Positions 7,854 to 16,102 of a DNA stretch of 64,000 nt are shown here, one piece after another. The position numbers were made by a program, and so were the translations under genes. Origin of the DNA: Chitinophagaceae bacterium UBA1930 (GTDB lineage Bacteria; Bacteroidota; Bacteroidia; Chitinophagales; Chitinophagaceae). Location: contig DDFK01000001.1 of NCBI GenBank assembly GCA_002337145.1, positions 1,209,501 through 1,273,500 on the forward strand, in the 5' to 3' direction. The stretch's first letter is position 1; every line of letters begins with the position of its first letter. A model generated the notes under the pieces. It saw only the letters and a program-made list of their open reading frames with translations. It had not been told where the DNA came from and ran no database searches.

Positions 7854-8679
7854 ATTTACTGTGTAGCAGGCTGCTTGTTGCCATTGTGTAGTTAGAATTG
7901 CCGCACTGCCTAACCCATTTGATGCCAGTAATGGCATTGGTCAAAAAAACTTCCTGGGCCTGTAGTATGTCATCCATCAGTATGGTTGTTTCTTCAACCG
8001 GCATTGATGCGGCCCTGATGCTTTTTAATAGGAACCTACGCATTACACCATTTACGCAGCCTTCTGTTAGTGCAGGCGTTTTAATGGCACCATCTTTTAC
8101 TATCCAAACATTGGCAATGGTTGCATCTGCAATTGCACCGTATGGGTTTAGTAGCAAGGCATCGTTCAACCTGTTTTTCTTTGCCCATAATGCGGCCATG
8201 GTATAAGGCAGGTAATTGTTGCTTTTTATATGCGAGTAGTGGTCACATACTTTTTGGGCATCTTTAAACAAATCAATCACCAGTCCATTTTCATTGAGAT
8301 GGTTGGTGGCCGGGTTTAGCTCCCATGACTGGATGATATAGTTGGGGAAATTATTCTCAGCATCGTACAAGCCACCATCACCCCTAAAAATGGTCAGCCT
8401 TACCCTTGCCAGTTTTGAATGTCCATTTTTGTTAGTTACCTGTAGTACCTGTTCCTTAAAATATGCGGAACTGTAGTAGTGAGGTTTTTCAAACAGCATT
8501 GCATCCAATGAAGCAAACAATCTTTCAAAATGATAATCGGCTAGGCAAATATTGCCGTTGCTTACTTTAATGGTTTCAAAAAAACCATCGCCATAACGGA
8601 AGGAGCGGTTGTTGGGCGAGATAAGCAGCTTATCTGCATCCATTAATTTACCGTTGTATATCAGTTTTTGGTTCGCCAT
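7834..8679 (-). CDS. Class IV PLP aminotransferase (aminodeoxychorismate lyase / branched-chain aminotransferase-like)
   Basis: A 281-residue fold-type IV PLP enzyme. The N-terminal block SFRYGDGFFETIKV is diagnostic for the family, and the likely Schiff-base lysine is Lys152 in HIKSNNYLPYTMA. The later motif reads LNPYGAIADATIANVW, with Asp where many branched-chain aminotransferases have Glu, a pattern more typical of aminodeoxychorismate-lyase-like members. If it is a lyase it would release p-aminobenzoate for folate synthesis, which would fit the nearby folE. D-amino-acid or branched-chain transamination remains possible. Confidence 0.85.
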   Translation of the reverse strand: MANQKLIYNGKLMDADKLLISPNNRSFRYGDGFFETIKVSNGNICLADYHFERLFASLDAMLFEKPHYYSSAYFKEQVLQVTNKNGHSKLARVRLTIFRGDGGLYDAENNFPNYIIQSWELNPATNHLNENGLVIDLFKDAQKVCDHYSHIKSNNYLPYTMAALWAKKNRLNDALLLNPYGAIADATIANVWIVKDGAIKTPALTEGCVNGVMRRFLLKSIRAASMPVEETTILMDDILQAQEVFLTNAITGIKWVRQCGNSNYTMATSSLLHSKFIQPLF

Positions 8680-8752
8680 GAAGCATATTGCAAGGTTGCT
8701 TAAAACCGTTCACAAAACACCCTTTGACAGGCTTAGTGAGGCATTCCATTTA

Positions 8753-9454
8753 TTATTTAAACACGCTGTCATCAACGCCTTTGTTGATGGTGTAAGAACT
8801 ATAGGTCAGTTCTACCCTTCCCTTTTTATTCTTCAGTTTTTCAGCTTCTGTTTTCTTGGGTTCATCTTCAAAATCCATGGTGATGCCTTTGGGCATTTTA
8901 TAGTCTTTTGTGTTGAAGGTAAACACCACTTTATCCGGAAGCCCGTAACTGCTGTATTTACCATAGGTCATTTCAATTTCGTATGTGCCATTTTCCTTGG
9001 TAGTAGTAATGGCTTTTTTGATGAGCAGGTTGGCTTCGTCTATATACATGGTGGTGAGTACCACATCGCTTGTTTCGCTACGCGGAAGCAGTTTCACTTT
9101 TTTTGTTTTGACACCGGCAACCATTTCTTCGCCTGCATACAGCACGTCGAAATCGTTGGTGGTAACAATGGAACCCATGTTGATGGAGATGCCACCCTTG
9201 GGCAGAATGGAGATGCCGCCATCACGTTTCAGCTTAAACTTGTTGGGTTTTTTGTAGTACACTTTTACATTGCCTACAGGTGCTTTGATGAAGGTGATAT
9301 CCGTTTTCATTTTACCATCCGCAACATAATCGTTCACTGCATCCAACTTGGCTTTTACTTTCAGCACCAATGCAGTCATGTCCTGTGCAGAAGCCTTTAC
9401 TTGAAAGCCTCCTGTTATTGTTAGGAAGAGAAGTATCTTTAGGAATTGTTTCAT
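8753..9454 (-). CDS. LolA-like periplasmic (outer-membrane lipoprotein carrier type) protein
   Basis: A 233-residue exported protein with a clear signal peptide (Lys-rich start, hydrophobic core LKILLFLTITGGF, cleavage expected after KASA). The remaining sequence is a run of beta-strand-like segments ending in GITMDFEDEP and a charged tail. This is the half-barrel pattern of LolA/LolB-type proteins and of the outer-membrane lipoprotein-sorting family. Such proteins bind lipid or acyl chains in the periplasm. A heptanucleotide tandem repeat fills the space directly in front of its ATG, where the ribosome would bind. The gene is downstream of a two-gene ABC exporter on the same strand. Confidence 0.65.
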   Translation of the reverse strand: MKQFLKILLFLTITGGFQVKASAQDMTALVLKVKAKLDAVNDYVADGKMKTDITFIKAPVGNVKVYYKKPNKFKLKRDGGISILPKGGISINMGSIVTTNDFDVLYAGEEMVAGVKTKKVKLLPRSETSDVVLTTMYIDEANLLIKKAITTTKENGTYEIEMTYGKYSSYGLPDKVVFTFNTKDYKMPKGITMDFEDEPKKTEAEKLKNKKGRVELTYSSYTINKGVDDSVFK

Positions 9455-9460
9455 TTTATT

Positions 9461-9506
9461 GACTGTTGACTGTTGACTGTTGACTGTTGACTGTTGACTG
9501 TTGACT
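9461..9506. repeat. Heptanucleotide tandem repeat (GACTGTT, six full copies plus a partial)
   Basis: Six uninterrupted copies of GACTGTT (9461-9502) are followed by GACT. On the minus strand the array starts directly after the stop codon of the ABC permease gene (9507-9505) and ends six bases before the ATG of the LolA-like gene (9454). It therefore fills the whole gap between the two and covers the translation-initiation region of the second gene. Confidence 0.95.
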
Positions 9507-10380
9507 AGCTTAACACATCTTTTCTTTTAAACACATAGACAGAGGCCGTAACCAGTGCAACAATATGTATTGCCAGTACAATGGCACTCCGGGTAATGCG
9601 TTCAGGATGCTGCACCGTTCCTGCAATGCTTGCATTGTTTTCGTCTACCTTAATATCAAAAAATTCTTTCCATGCTACCATGTGTGTGGTAAACAGGAAG
9701 GGTTTTATTTTATTGAATAACGGAATGCTCATGGTACTTAGAATGGTGGCAACAATAATGATACTCATAGTGGCAACTATTGGACCAATCGAGTTTTCTG
9801 CAAATAAGGAAAGAAAAAAACCTACTGCGGCTACGGTTGTCATGGCCAAAGCAGCAAAGCAGAATGCACCTATATAACGCCAAAAAACATCCGATGCCTT
9901 TAGCTGTACCAGGTACCCATTTCTTGGAATAATCATGTCGCCCGTTCCAAAAAGCAGCAGGCTCACAAATAAGGCAAGAATGGCCAGCCATATCAGCAGC
10001 ATCAATGTGTACACGGTTGCTGCCAGAAACTTTGCCAAAATAAATTCAAAGCGGCTTACGGGCTTTGTCAGTAAAAAGCGAAGGGTACCTGCATTGGCTT
10101 CTCCACTAATCATATCTGCCGCTATCAGTGCAATCAGTAAGGGAACATTCACCAGTAGCATTTGTAGCAGTGCGTAGCAAACAAAGTAGCCGTTCAATAT
10201 TTTACCTTCTATAGAGAGACTGTTCTTTAAATCGCTCAGCACAAAATCAATGTATTCTTTGCCATCGGATTTTAGTCCCAGTTGCACAATACTTACCAAT
10301 ACTGTAATTGCTACAAACGCAATGTAGGTTCTTGGCCGGCGGAATATTTTATAGAGTTCAATTTGTAAAAGCGTCCACAT
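9505..10380 (-). CDS. ABC-2 type transporter permease
   Basis: A 291-residue inner-membrane permease with about six hydrophobic segments, starting with TYIAFVAITVLVSIVQLGL and ending with IVLAIHIVALVTASVYVF. The cytoplasmic block AGTLRFLLTKPVSRFEFILAK is the signature of ABC-2 permeases, where it couples to the ATPase. A large extracytoplasmic loop follows the first membrane segment. It overlaps the end of the ATPase gene by 23 bases, so the two form one exporter. The substrate is unknown. Confidence 0.9.
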   Translation of the reverse strand: MWTLLQIELYKIFRRPRTYIAFVAITVLVSIVQLGLKSDGKEYIDFVLSDLKNSLSIEGKILNGYFVCYALLQMLLVNVPLLIALIAADMISGEANAGTLRFLLTKPVSRFEFILAKFLAATVYTLMLLIWLAILALFVSLLLFGTGDMIIPRNGYLVQLKASDVFWRYIGAFCFAALAMTTVAAVGFFLSLFAENSIGPIVATMSIIIVATILSTMSIPLFNKIKPFLFTTHMVAWKEFFDIKVDENNASIAGTVQHPERITRSAIVLAIHIVALVTASVYVFKRKDVLS

Positions 10381-11296
10381 GTTGTTTTCCGGATGTTACT
10401 TGTAAAAAATAATCTTCCAAACTATGTTTGGGCTGTAGCGATAGCAGTCGCAGGTTCATGTTCACCAGATCCCTGTGCAGTTGCGGTATTGCCTGTTTGT
10501 CAATTTTTATTACCACCGCTTCATTCCTTTCTAGTTGAAGGCTGTTTCTCCAATTGCTTTGTTGCAACTGTTGCAATGCAAAAGCATTGTCGGTGGTCTG
10601 TATCTCAACAATGGTCTGTGTTGGGTCAAATAAATCGGCCGATGAGCCCTCAATAATCTTGCGGCCTTTGTCAATAATCAAAACCTTTGTGGCAATATGT
10701 TCAATCTCTGTCAGTAAATGCGATGATACCAACAGGGTCTTTTTTTGTTCTTTACAAAGATGCAGAATGAGGTTGCGAATGTCTGCTATGCCTTGTGGGT
10801 CCAAGCCATTGGTCGGCTCGTCCAGCACAATCAGTTTGGGGTCATGTATCAATGCAATGGCAATGCCCAAACGTTGCTTCATGCCCTGCGAAAAGGTTTT
10901 CACTTTATCCTTTGCCCTGTCTGCCAAGCCAACCACTTCCAGTTGGTCCATTACTTTTTTATGCGTCACTTTCCCATTAAGCCTTGCAAACAGTTTAAGG
11001 TTATCGTAGGCAGAAAGGTATTTGTACACATCGGGTTTTTCTATTACTGCACCTACCTGTTGAAGTATCTCGTTGCGGTGCGTTTGCAGGTTCATGCCAA
11101 ACAGTTCAATGCTGCCCAATGTTGGTGCAATCAATGTAAGCAGCATCCTGATAGTGGTGCTTTTGCCGGCACCGTTCTGCCCCAGGAAACCGTACACATC
11201 GCCCTCGTTAACCGTAAAGGAAAGGTTGTTTACAGCGGTAAGGTTATGGAACTTCTTTACCAATCCATCCACTTTTATTATTTCCTGCGTCATCAT
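10358..11296 (-). CDS. ABC transporter ATP-binding protein
   Basis: The ATPase partner of the ABC-2 permease, 312 residues. Walker A is GQNGAGKST (39-47), the ABC signature FSQGMKQRLG begins at 135, and Walker B LIVLDEPTNGLD begins at 155. The C-terminal extension after residue 220 is typical of ATPases that drive drug, lipid or bacteriocin-type exporters. Two ATG codons stand in tandem at the start. A perfect -7 box (TACCTTTG, minus strand 11317-11310) lies 14 bases before the first of them. Confidence 0.95.
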   Translation of the reverse strand: MMTQEIIKVDGLVKKFHNLTAVNNLSFTVNEGDVYGFLGQNGAGKSTTIRMLLTLIAPTLGSIELFGMNLQTHRNEILQQVGAVIEKPDVYKYLSAYDNLKLFARLNGKVTHKKVMDQLEVVGLADRAKDKVKTFSQGMKQRLGIAIALIHDPKLIVLDEPTNGLDPQGIADIRNLILHLCKEQKKTLLVSSHLLTEIEHIATKVLIIDKGRKIIEGSSADLFDPTQTIVEIQTTDNAFALQQLQQSNWRNSLQLERNEAVVIKIDKQAIPQLHRDLVNMNLRLLSLQPKHSLEDYFLQVTSGKQHVDAFTN

Positions 11297-11309
11297 ATAA
11301 GAATATGTT

Positions 11310-11317
11310 CAAAGGTA
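11310..11317 (-). promoter_or_regulatory. -7 promoter box for the ABC exporter operon
   Basis: TACCTTTG on the minus strand is a perfect TAnnTTTG match, 14 bases upstream of the first ATG of the ATPase gene. No clear TTG is found at the -33 position, so the call rests on one element. The leader would be very short, which would favour the second ATG. Confidence 0.4.
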
Positions 11318-11425
11318 AGGCTTGGCTTTTGTTTCAGCAGGATGAATCAGCAATAAGGAGAGAAAGTTTTGTGAAAGCCGTATTTGATGCACCACCCAAA
11401 CAGCAACATGCATACATAGTGCCCG

Positions 11426-12298
11426 TTATAACGAAGCCATGAACGTGGCCACTTCTTGCAATGATTTTATGAGGTAAATATTTTCGGGCAGTTTTTTCTT
11501 GTAGTTGCTTATCAATTGCCCTGACATCACCAGCTTGAAGCCAGGCAGCTTTTGATGCATTTTAAGCATGAACTTTTCCAGGCTGAAGTTCTGTGCCACT
11601 GCCGTTAAATGGCAATACAAGAAATCGGGCTTTTTCAGTTTGGCAATATACTCCACATCTTTCAGGGGAATATTGGCACCTACATACAATACTTTTATAC
11701 CCCTGCTTTTTAACAGGTAGTCGGTAAACAATAGCCCCAGTTCGTGGTGCTCGCCTTCGGGCAAAAACAGCAATACTGTTTTGTTGCTACGTATGCTACA
11801 GTTCACATTCTCTATCCCAACAATCAGCTTCTGGCGTATGCTGTTGGTAACAAGATGTTCCTGTGCAGGGTTTATGTGGTTGGTAAGCCAAAGCACACCT
11901 ATGCGTTCCAGGAAAGGAAAAATAATTTCAGTGATGCTGTATTCAATGCCTTTTGTTTTGATGTGGTTGCCGAGTACCTTTTCAAAGGCTTCCATGTCAA
12001 GGTCAATCAAATGGTGTATCAGCTCGTTGATGGTGCGGTCCTGCTGTGCCTGTGTAAGCGAAAGGATGTTCTCCTTCATTTCTTCGCCACTCATTTTATC
12101 AATATGCGAAATCTTGTAGCCGTTCCTGTTAAGCAATGCAATGTTCAGAATCACCTTCAATTCATCGCCACTGTAATAGCGAATATTGGTTTGGCTGCGT
12201 TGCGGGCTTATGAAAGAGTAACGCTGCTCCCATATACGGATAGTATGTGCCTTAATGCCAGAAATATTTTCAAGGTCCTTAATGGTAAATGCATTCAT
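11426..12298 (-). CDS. MerR-family regulator with a B12-binding domain (CarH/LitR-like)
   Basis: A transcription factor of 290 residues. The N-terminus is a MerR winged helix (FTIKDLENISGIKAHTIRIW, then EQRYSFISPQRS and IRYYSGDEL). A helical B12-binding-associated region follows, and a Rossmann-like cobalamin-binding domain comes last (about 180-290). The cobalamin-ligand motif appears as EGEHHELGLL, with His in the E-x-H-x-x-G position, and a later MSGQ loop is also present. CarH/LitR relatives use adenosylcobalamin as a light sensor and control carotenoid and photolyase genes. I set the start at the ATG at 12298, where MerR homology begins, rather than at earlier in-frame codons. A 7-bp dyad lies just upstream. 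Confidence 0.88.
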   Translation of the reverse strand: MNAFTIKDLENISGIKAHTIRIWEQRYSFISPQRSQTNIRYYSGDELKVILNIALLNRNGYKISHIDKMSGEEMKENILSLTQAQQDRTINELIHHLIDLDMEAFEKVLGNHIKTKGIEYSITEIIFPFLERIGVLWLTNHINPAQEHLVTNSIRQKLIVGIENVNCSIRSNKTVLLFLPEGEHHELGLLFTDYLLKSRGIKVLYVGANIPLKDVEYIAKLKKPDFLYCHLTAVAQNFSLEKFMLKMHQKLPGFKLVMSGQLISNYKKKLPENIYLIKSLQEVATFMASL

Positions 12299-12313
12299 CA
12301 CGGTAGGCTTTGC

Positions 12314-12332
12314 TTGTTGTATAACACAACAA
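12314..12332. promoter_or_regulatory. Inverted repeat upstream of the MerR-type gene
   Basis: TTGTTGT (12314-12320) and ACAACAA (12326-12332) form perfect 7-bp arms around a 5-base spacer, 16 bases before the MerR-type ATG. MerR proteins bind such dyads in or near promoters, so it is a candidate autoregulatory operator. An AT-rich box (TATATTTTG on the minus strand) lies alongside it. Confidence 0.3.
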
Positions 12333-12356
12333 AATATAAAAGGTTGAATGGGTGGC

Positions 12357-12401
12357 AAAAAAAATCCGTAAAACAATTTTGCTTTACGGATCAGTTTTTT
12401 T
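12357..12401. terminator. Terminator at the end of the polysaccharide locus
   Basis: Arms ATCCGTAAA (12364-12372) and TTTACGGAT (12383-12391) form a perfect 9-bp stem. On the minus strand it is followed by eight T residues (12364-12357), the form of a Rho-independent terminator for transcripts leaving rfbA. A run of seven T residues on the plus strand (12395-12401) makes it potentially bidirectional. Confidence 0.75.
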
Positions 12402-12500
12402 ATACCAACCATCTAACAGGGTTGGGCTGTAGTGGCGTCGCACCCATCAACAGGTGGATAGGGTTGAGCTCAACCTACTATCACTAAGTGCTTCCATACA

Positions 12501-13358
12501 TTATTTTATTCTACGCAGGTATTCGCCATAACCACTTTTGGCATATTTATCAGCAATGGCCAATAGCTGCTCATGACCAATAAAACCCATGCGGTAGGCA
12601 ATTTCTTCTATGCAACCAATCTTCTGGCTTTGGCGTTTTTCAATCACACGCACAAATTCACAGGCATCGCTCAATGAATCGAAAGTGCCTGTATCCAGCC
12701 AGGCAGTACCGCGGCTCATGACACCCACCTGCAATTTCTGCTGCTGCAGGTAAATCCTGTTCACGTCGGTAATCTCATATTCGCCCCTTGCAGAAGGTGC
12801 TATATTTTTTGCAATATCCACAACGGTATTGTCATAGAAATACAGGCCCGGAACCGCATAGTTCGATTTGGGTTGCAAGGGCTTTTCTTCAATGGATATG
12901 GCTGTTTTGCTTTCATCAAACTCAACCACACCGTAGCGTTCAGGATCGTTTACTTCATAGGCAAAAATGGCGGCACCATCCACATCGTTAAACGAACGTA
13001 GCAGGTTGCCGAAACCGGCACCGTAAAAGATATTGTCGCCCAAAACCAATGCTACTTTATCGTTGCCAATAAAGTCCGCACCAATTACAAATGCCTGTGC
13101 AAGTCCATTGGGCACAGCCTGTACGGCATAGGAAAATTTACAGCCAATATCATTGCCATCGCCCAACAACCGTTGAAACTGCGAAGAGTCTTCCGGTGTT
13201 GTAATAATGAGCACTTCGTTTATGCCCGCAAGCATCAAAACGCTTAAGGGGTAATAAATCATTGGCTTGTCGTAAATGGGCATCAACTGTTTGCTGATAC
13301 CTTTGGTTATCGGGTATAGGCGTGTACCGCTACCGCCAGCCAGAATAATTCCTTTCAT
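12501..13358 (-). CDS. rfbA: Glucose-1-phosphate thymidylyltransferase
   Basis: RfbA (RmlA) joins glucose-1-phosphate and dTTP to dTDP-glucose, opening the dTDP-rhamnose route. The 285-residue protein has the nucleotide-binding loop GGSGTRLYPITKGISKQLMP at its N-terminus, the Asp of VLGDNIFYG, the sugar-binding EEKPLQPKSNYAVPGLYFYD and WLDTGTFDSL. Length is normal for the short (homotetrameric) form. It is the last gene of the long minus-strand polysaccharide locus and is followed by a terminator near 12.38 kb. rfbC lies 62 bases upstream. Confidence 0.97.
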   Translation of the reverse strand: MKGIILAGGSGTRLYPITKGISKQLMPIYDKPMIYYPLSVLMLAGINEVLIITTPEDSSQFQRLLGDGNDIGCKFSYAVQAVPNGLAQAFVIGADFIGNDKVALVLGDNIFYGAGFGNLLRSFNDVDGAAIFAYEVNDPERYGVVEFDESKTAISIEEKPLQPKSNYAVPGLYFYDNTVVDIAKNIAPSARGEYEITDVNRIYLQQQKLQVGVMSRGTAWLDTGTFDSLSDACEFVRVIEKRQSQKIGCIEEIAYRMGFIGHEQLLAIADKYAKSGYGEYLRRIK

Positions 13359-13420
13359 GGTAAAATGTTTAGTATTGATGTCAGGTGCAGGCCTGCCCTA
13401 GGCAAACCTTGCTTTGCATT

Positions 13421-13978
13421 TTACAACCCCAATTGCTTCTTTAGCTCCTGCAGGGTTGCATTTGTTCTATCCTTGTCAGATAAAATGAGTTCCTCTTCTT
13501 TTAATATCCAGTCAATATTCAAATCGGCATCATTGTACATTAGGCCGCCCTCACTTGCCTTATTGTAAAAATTATCGCATTTGTAAAAGAAAACGGTATC
13601 GTCTTCCAGTACAATAAACCCGTGTGCAAACCCACGGGGAACAAAAAACTGCAACCTGTTTTCAGCAGTCAGTTCCACAGCTATATGCTGGCCAAAAGTG
13701 GGCGAGCCGGGGCGTATATCAACCGCCACATCCAGCACTTTGCCTTGCAGTACACGCACCAGCTTTGCCTGTGCATGTTCGCCTTGCTGAAAATGCAGGC
13801 CACGCAAAACACCTTTGGATGATTTGGATTGGTTGTCCTGCACAAATGAAACATTCAGGCCCGTAAATTTCTCAAAAGTCTGTTGGTTAAAGCTCTCGAA
13901 GAAGTAGCCACGGCTGTCTTCAAAAACCGTATCGTGAATAATGTAACAATCTTTTAGTTGCGTTGCTTCTACTTTCAT
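13421..13978 (-). CDS. rfbC: dTDP-4-dehydrorhamnose 3,5-epimerase
   Basis: RfbC (RmlC) epimerises dTDP-4-keto-6-deoxyglucose at C3 and C5 to dTDP-4-keto-L-rhamnose. The 185-residue cupin shows all the catalytic positions: Arg59 and His62 in VLRGLHFQ, Lys72, and Tyr132 in FFYKCDNFY. FVPRGFAHGF and the start DSRGYFFESF also fit. The presence of Tyr132 supports a true double epimerase. It lies three bases downstream of rfbB. The reductase RmlD, which would finish dTDP-L-rhamnose, is not found in the window. Confidence 0.96.
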   Translation of the reverse strand: MKVEATQLKDCYIIHDTVFEDSRGYFFESFNQQTFEKFTGLNVSFVQDNQSKSSKGVLRGLHFQQGEHAQAKLVRVLQGKVLDVAVDIRPGSPTFGQHIAVELTAENRLQFFVPRGFAHGFIVLEDDTVFFYKCDNFYNKASEGGLMYNDADLNIDWILKEEELILSDKDRTNATLQELKKQLGL

Positions 13979-13981
13979 TGA

Positions 13982-15037
13982 TTACCTGTTTGCATACATG
14001 GATTCGTAATAGTTTGCATAATTACCAGAGGTAATATTGTTGAGCCATTCCTGGTTTGCCAAAAACCAGTCGATGGTTTCTGCAAGCCCCTGTTCGAATG
14101 TTACAGTTGGGTACCAACCCAGTTCTTTATTGATTTTTGTGGCATCAATGGCATAACGCCTGTCGTGGCCGGGCCTGTCTTTTACGTAGGTAATCAATTG
14201 TTCGCTTTCGCCGAGTGCCCTGCCCAACTTTTCATCCATCAGCTTGCAAAGCAATTTTATCAGGTCTATATTGGTCCACTCATTAAAGCCGCCAATATTG
14301 TAGGTTTCATCAGCTTTGCCTTTATGAAAAACAAGGTCAATGGCCAATGCATGGTCCTTTACAAATAACCAGTCCCTGGTGTACAGGCCATCGCCATAAA
14401 CCGGCAGTGCTTTTTTGGTGATGATGTTATTGATGAATAGCGGAATCAGTTTTTCCGGAAAATGGTAGGGACCATAATTGTTGGAACAGTTGGAAATAAC
14501 GGTTTGCATGTGGTATGTTTCTGCATAGGCCCTTACAAAATGGTCGGAAGAAGCTTTGCTTGCAGAGTAAGGCGAGTTGGGATGGTAAGGGGTTGTTTCC
14601 GTAAAAAGCCCTTCTTTGCCTAATGCACCATATACTTCATCGGTTGATACATGGTAGAACAGGTGTTTGCTGTAATCATCCTTCCATTGGTGCCTGGCTA
14701 CATTTAGCAGGTTGACGGTACCAATAACATTGGTGTACACAAAGTCCAATGGAGAAACAATGGAACGGTCCACATGCGATTCGGCTGCCAAATGAATGAC
14801 ATCGGTAATGGCATGTTTAGTAAATACCGCATCCAATGCTTCGGCATCCAGTATGTTTATTTTTTCAAAAAAGTAGTTGGGTTTCTGGTCTATGTCTTTC
14901 AGGTTTTCGAGGTTACCTGCATAGGTGAGTGCATCCAGGTTCACGATCCTGTAATCAGGATATTTGTTCACAAACAAACGCACCACATGCGATCCTATAA
15001 AACCTGCCCCGCCAGTAATTAAAATGTTCTTTCCCAT
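13982..15037 (-). CDS. rfbB: dTDP-glucose 4,6-dehydratase
   Basis: RfbB (RmlB) dehydrates dTDP-glucose to dTDP-4-keto-6-deoxyglucose. This extended short-chain dehydrogenase has 351 residues. The NAD loop is TGGAGFIGSH, followed by HLAAESHVDRSI, STDEVYG and the catalytic YSASKASSDH (Tyr-x-x-x-Lys). The substrate-specific blocks NNYGPYHFPEKLIPLFI and RDWLFVKDH mark it as RmlB rather than a related epimerase. It is part of a three-gene run with rfbC and rfbA. Confidence 0.97.
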   Translation of the reverse strand: MGKNILITGGAGFIGSHVVRLFVNKYPDYRIVNLDALTYAGNLENLKDIDQKPNYFFEKINILDAEALDAVFTKHAITDVIHLAAESHVDRSIVSPLDFVYTNVIGTVNLLNVARHQWKDDYSKHLFYHVSTDEVYGALGKEGLFTETTPYHPNSPYSASKASSDHFVRAYAETYHMQTVISNCSNNYGPYHFPEKLIPLFINNIITKKALPVYGDGLYTRDWLFVKDHALAIDLVFHKGKADETYNIGGFNEWTNIDLIKLLCKLMDEKLGRALGESEQLITYVKDRPGHDRRYAIDATKINKELGWYPTVTFEQGLAETIDWFLANQEWLNNITSGNYANYYESMYANR

Positions 15038-15049
15038 TTTTTATATTGC

Positions 15050-16102
15050 TTAATTCTTGTAATAATTTTTATACCATTTTACAAATGCTTCTATACCGTC
15101 TTTTAACGGCGTAGAAGGTTTGTAGTTAAAATCTTTTTGCAAACCGCTTACATCGGCAAATGTAGCCTGCACATCGCCAGGTTGTATTGGCAGCATTTCT
15201 TTTAAAGCTTTTTTACCAGTTACATTTTCAATACAGGTAATGAAATCTATTAAAGGCACCGGTTTGTTGTTGCCAATATTGTACAGTTTGTAAGGTGCAC
15301 TGGAAATGGAAGCATCGGGGTTGGCAGCATCCCATTCCTTACTGGGTGCAGATGGCGTATCTATAACACGGGCCACGCCTTCCACTACATCATCAATGTA
15401 GGTAAAGTCACGCATCATGTCGCCATTATTGAAAACCTTGATGGGCTTATCGTGCAGTATGGCATCCGTAAAAAGAAAGGGTGCCATATCGGGCCTGCCC
15501 CAAGGGCCATATACCGTAAAGAACCTTAAACCGGTAACGGGCATATTAAAAAGATGACTGTACACATGGGCCATCAGTTCGTTGCTTTTTTTTGTAGCTG
15601 CATACAATGATGCAGGGTGGTTGGTAGAGTGGGTTGTTTCAAACGGCACTTGTTCATTCAACCCATACACGCTGCTGCTGCTGGCGTAAACAAGATGTTT
15701 TATTCCGTAATGGCGGCAGCATTCCAAAAGGTTTGCAAAGCCTACTACATTGCTGTTGATGTATGCAGCGGGGTGGGTAAGGCTGTAACGTACGCCTGCC
15801 TGTGCAGCCAAGTTGATTACTACATCGAACTTTTCGATGGTGAACAATAGTTGCAAGGAAGCTGCATCTTCCAGTTGCAGTTGTATAAAAGCGTAGTTGG
15901 GAAATTTCTGGCTCTGCACTTTGGAGTTGTAGGCAATCAAACCTGCATCAAAACCCGCTTCGGCAAGGCGGTTACTTTTCAGGGTAACATCGTAGTAGTT
16001 GTTGATGCTGTCAATACCAACAATGGCATGCCCTTCTTTTGCAAGCCGGTTTGCCAGATGGAACCCAATAAAACCTGCTGTACCCGTTATTAAGATTTTC
16101 AT
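15050..16102 (-). CDS. NAD-dependent epimerase, UDP-glucuronate 4-epimerase type
   Basis: An extended short-chain dehydrogenase of 350 residues, predicted to interconvert UDP-glucuronate and UDP-galacturonate. The N-terminal loop is TGTAGFIGFHLANRL. Family markers are INNYYDVTLKSNRL, NLAAQAGVRYSL, SSSVYG and catalytic YAATKKSNEL, followed by GLRFFTVYGPWGRPDMAPF, which is typical of uronate epimerases. A uronic acid product could then be amidated by the asparagine-synthase-like protein encoded at 37882-39684. Substrate assignment is by family only. Confidence 0.85.
   Translation of the reverse strand: MKILITGTAGFIGFHLANRLAKEGHAIVGIDSINNYYDVTLKSNRLAEAGFDAGLIAYNSKVQSQKFPNYAFIQLQLEDAASLQLLFTIEKFDVVINLAAQAGVRYSLTHPAAYINSNVVGFANLLECCRHYGIKHLVYASSSSVYGLNEQVPFETTHSTNHPASLYAATKKSNELMAHVYSHLFNMPVTGLRFFTVYGPWGRPDMAPFLFTDAILHDKPIKVFNNGDMMRDFTYIDDVVEGVARVIDTPSAPSKEWDAANPDASISSAPYKLYNIGNNKPVPLIDFITCIENVTGKKALKEMLPIQPGDVQATFADVSGLQKDFNYKPSTPLKDGIEAFVKWYKNYYKN

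Noticed and set aside
8609..9424. A 271-codon open frame on the plus strand, and similar long plus-strand frames at 10745-11356 and 11744-12487.
   Set aside because: Each lies opposite convincing minus-strand genes (class IV aminotransferase and LolA-like, ABC ATPase, MerR regulator), and the translations are rich in Phe, Cys and His with no domain. They are antisense shadows.
9461..9506. Possible CRISPR array.
   Set aside because: Repeats are seven bases and directly adjacent, with no spacers and no cas genes in the window. It is a simple tandem repeat.
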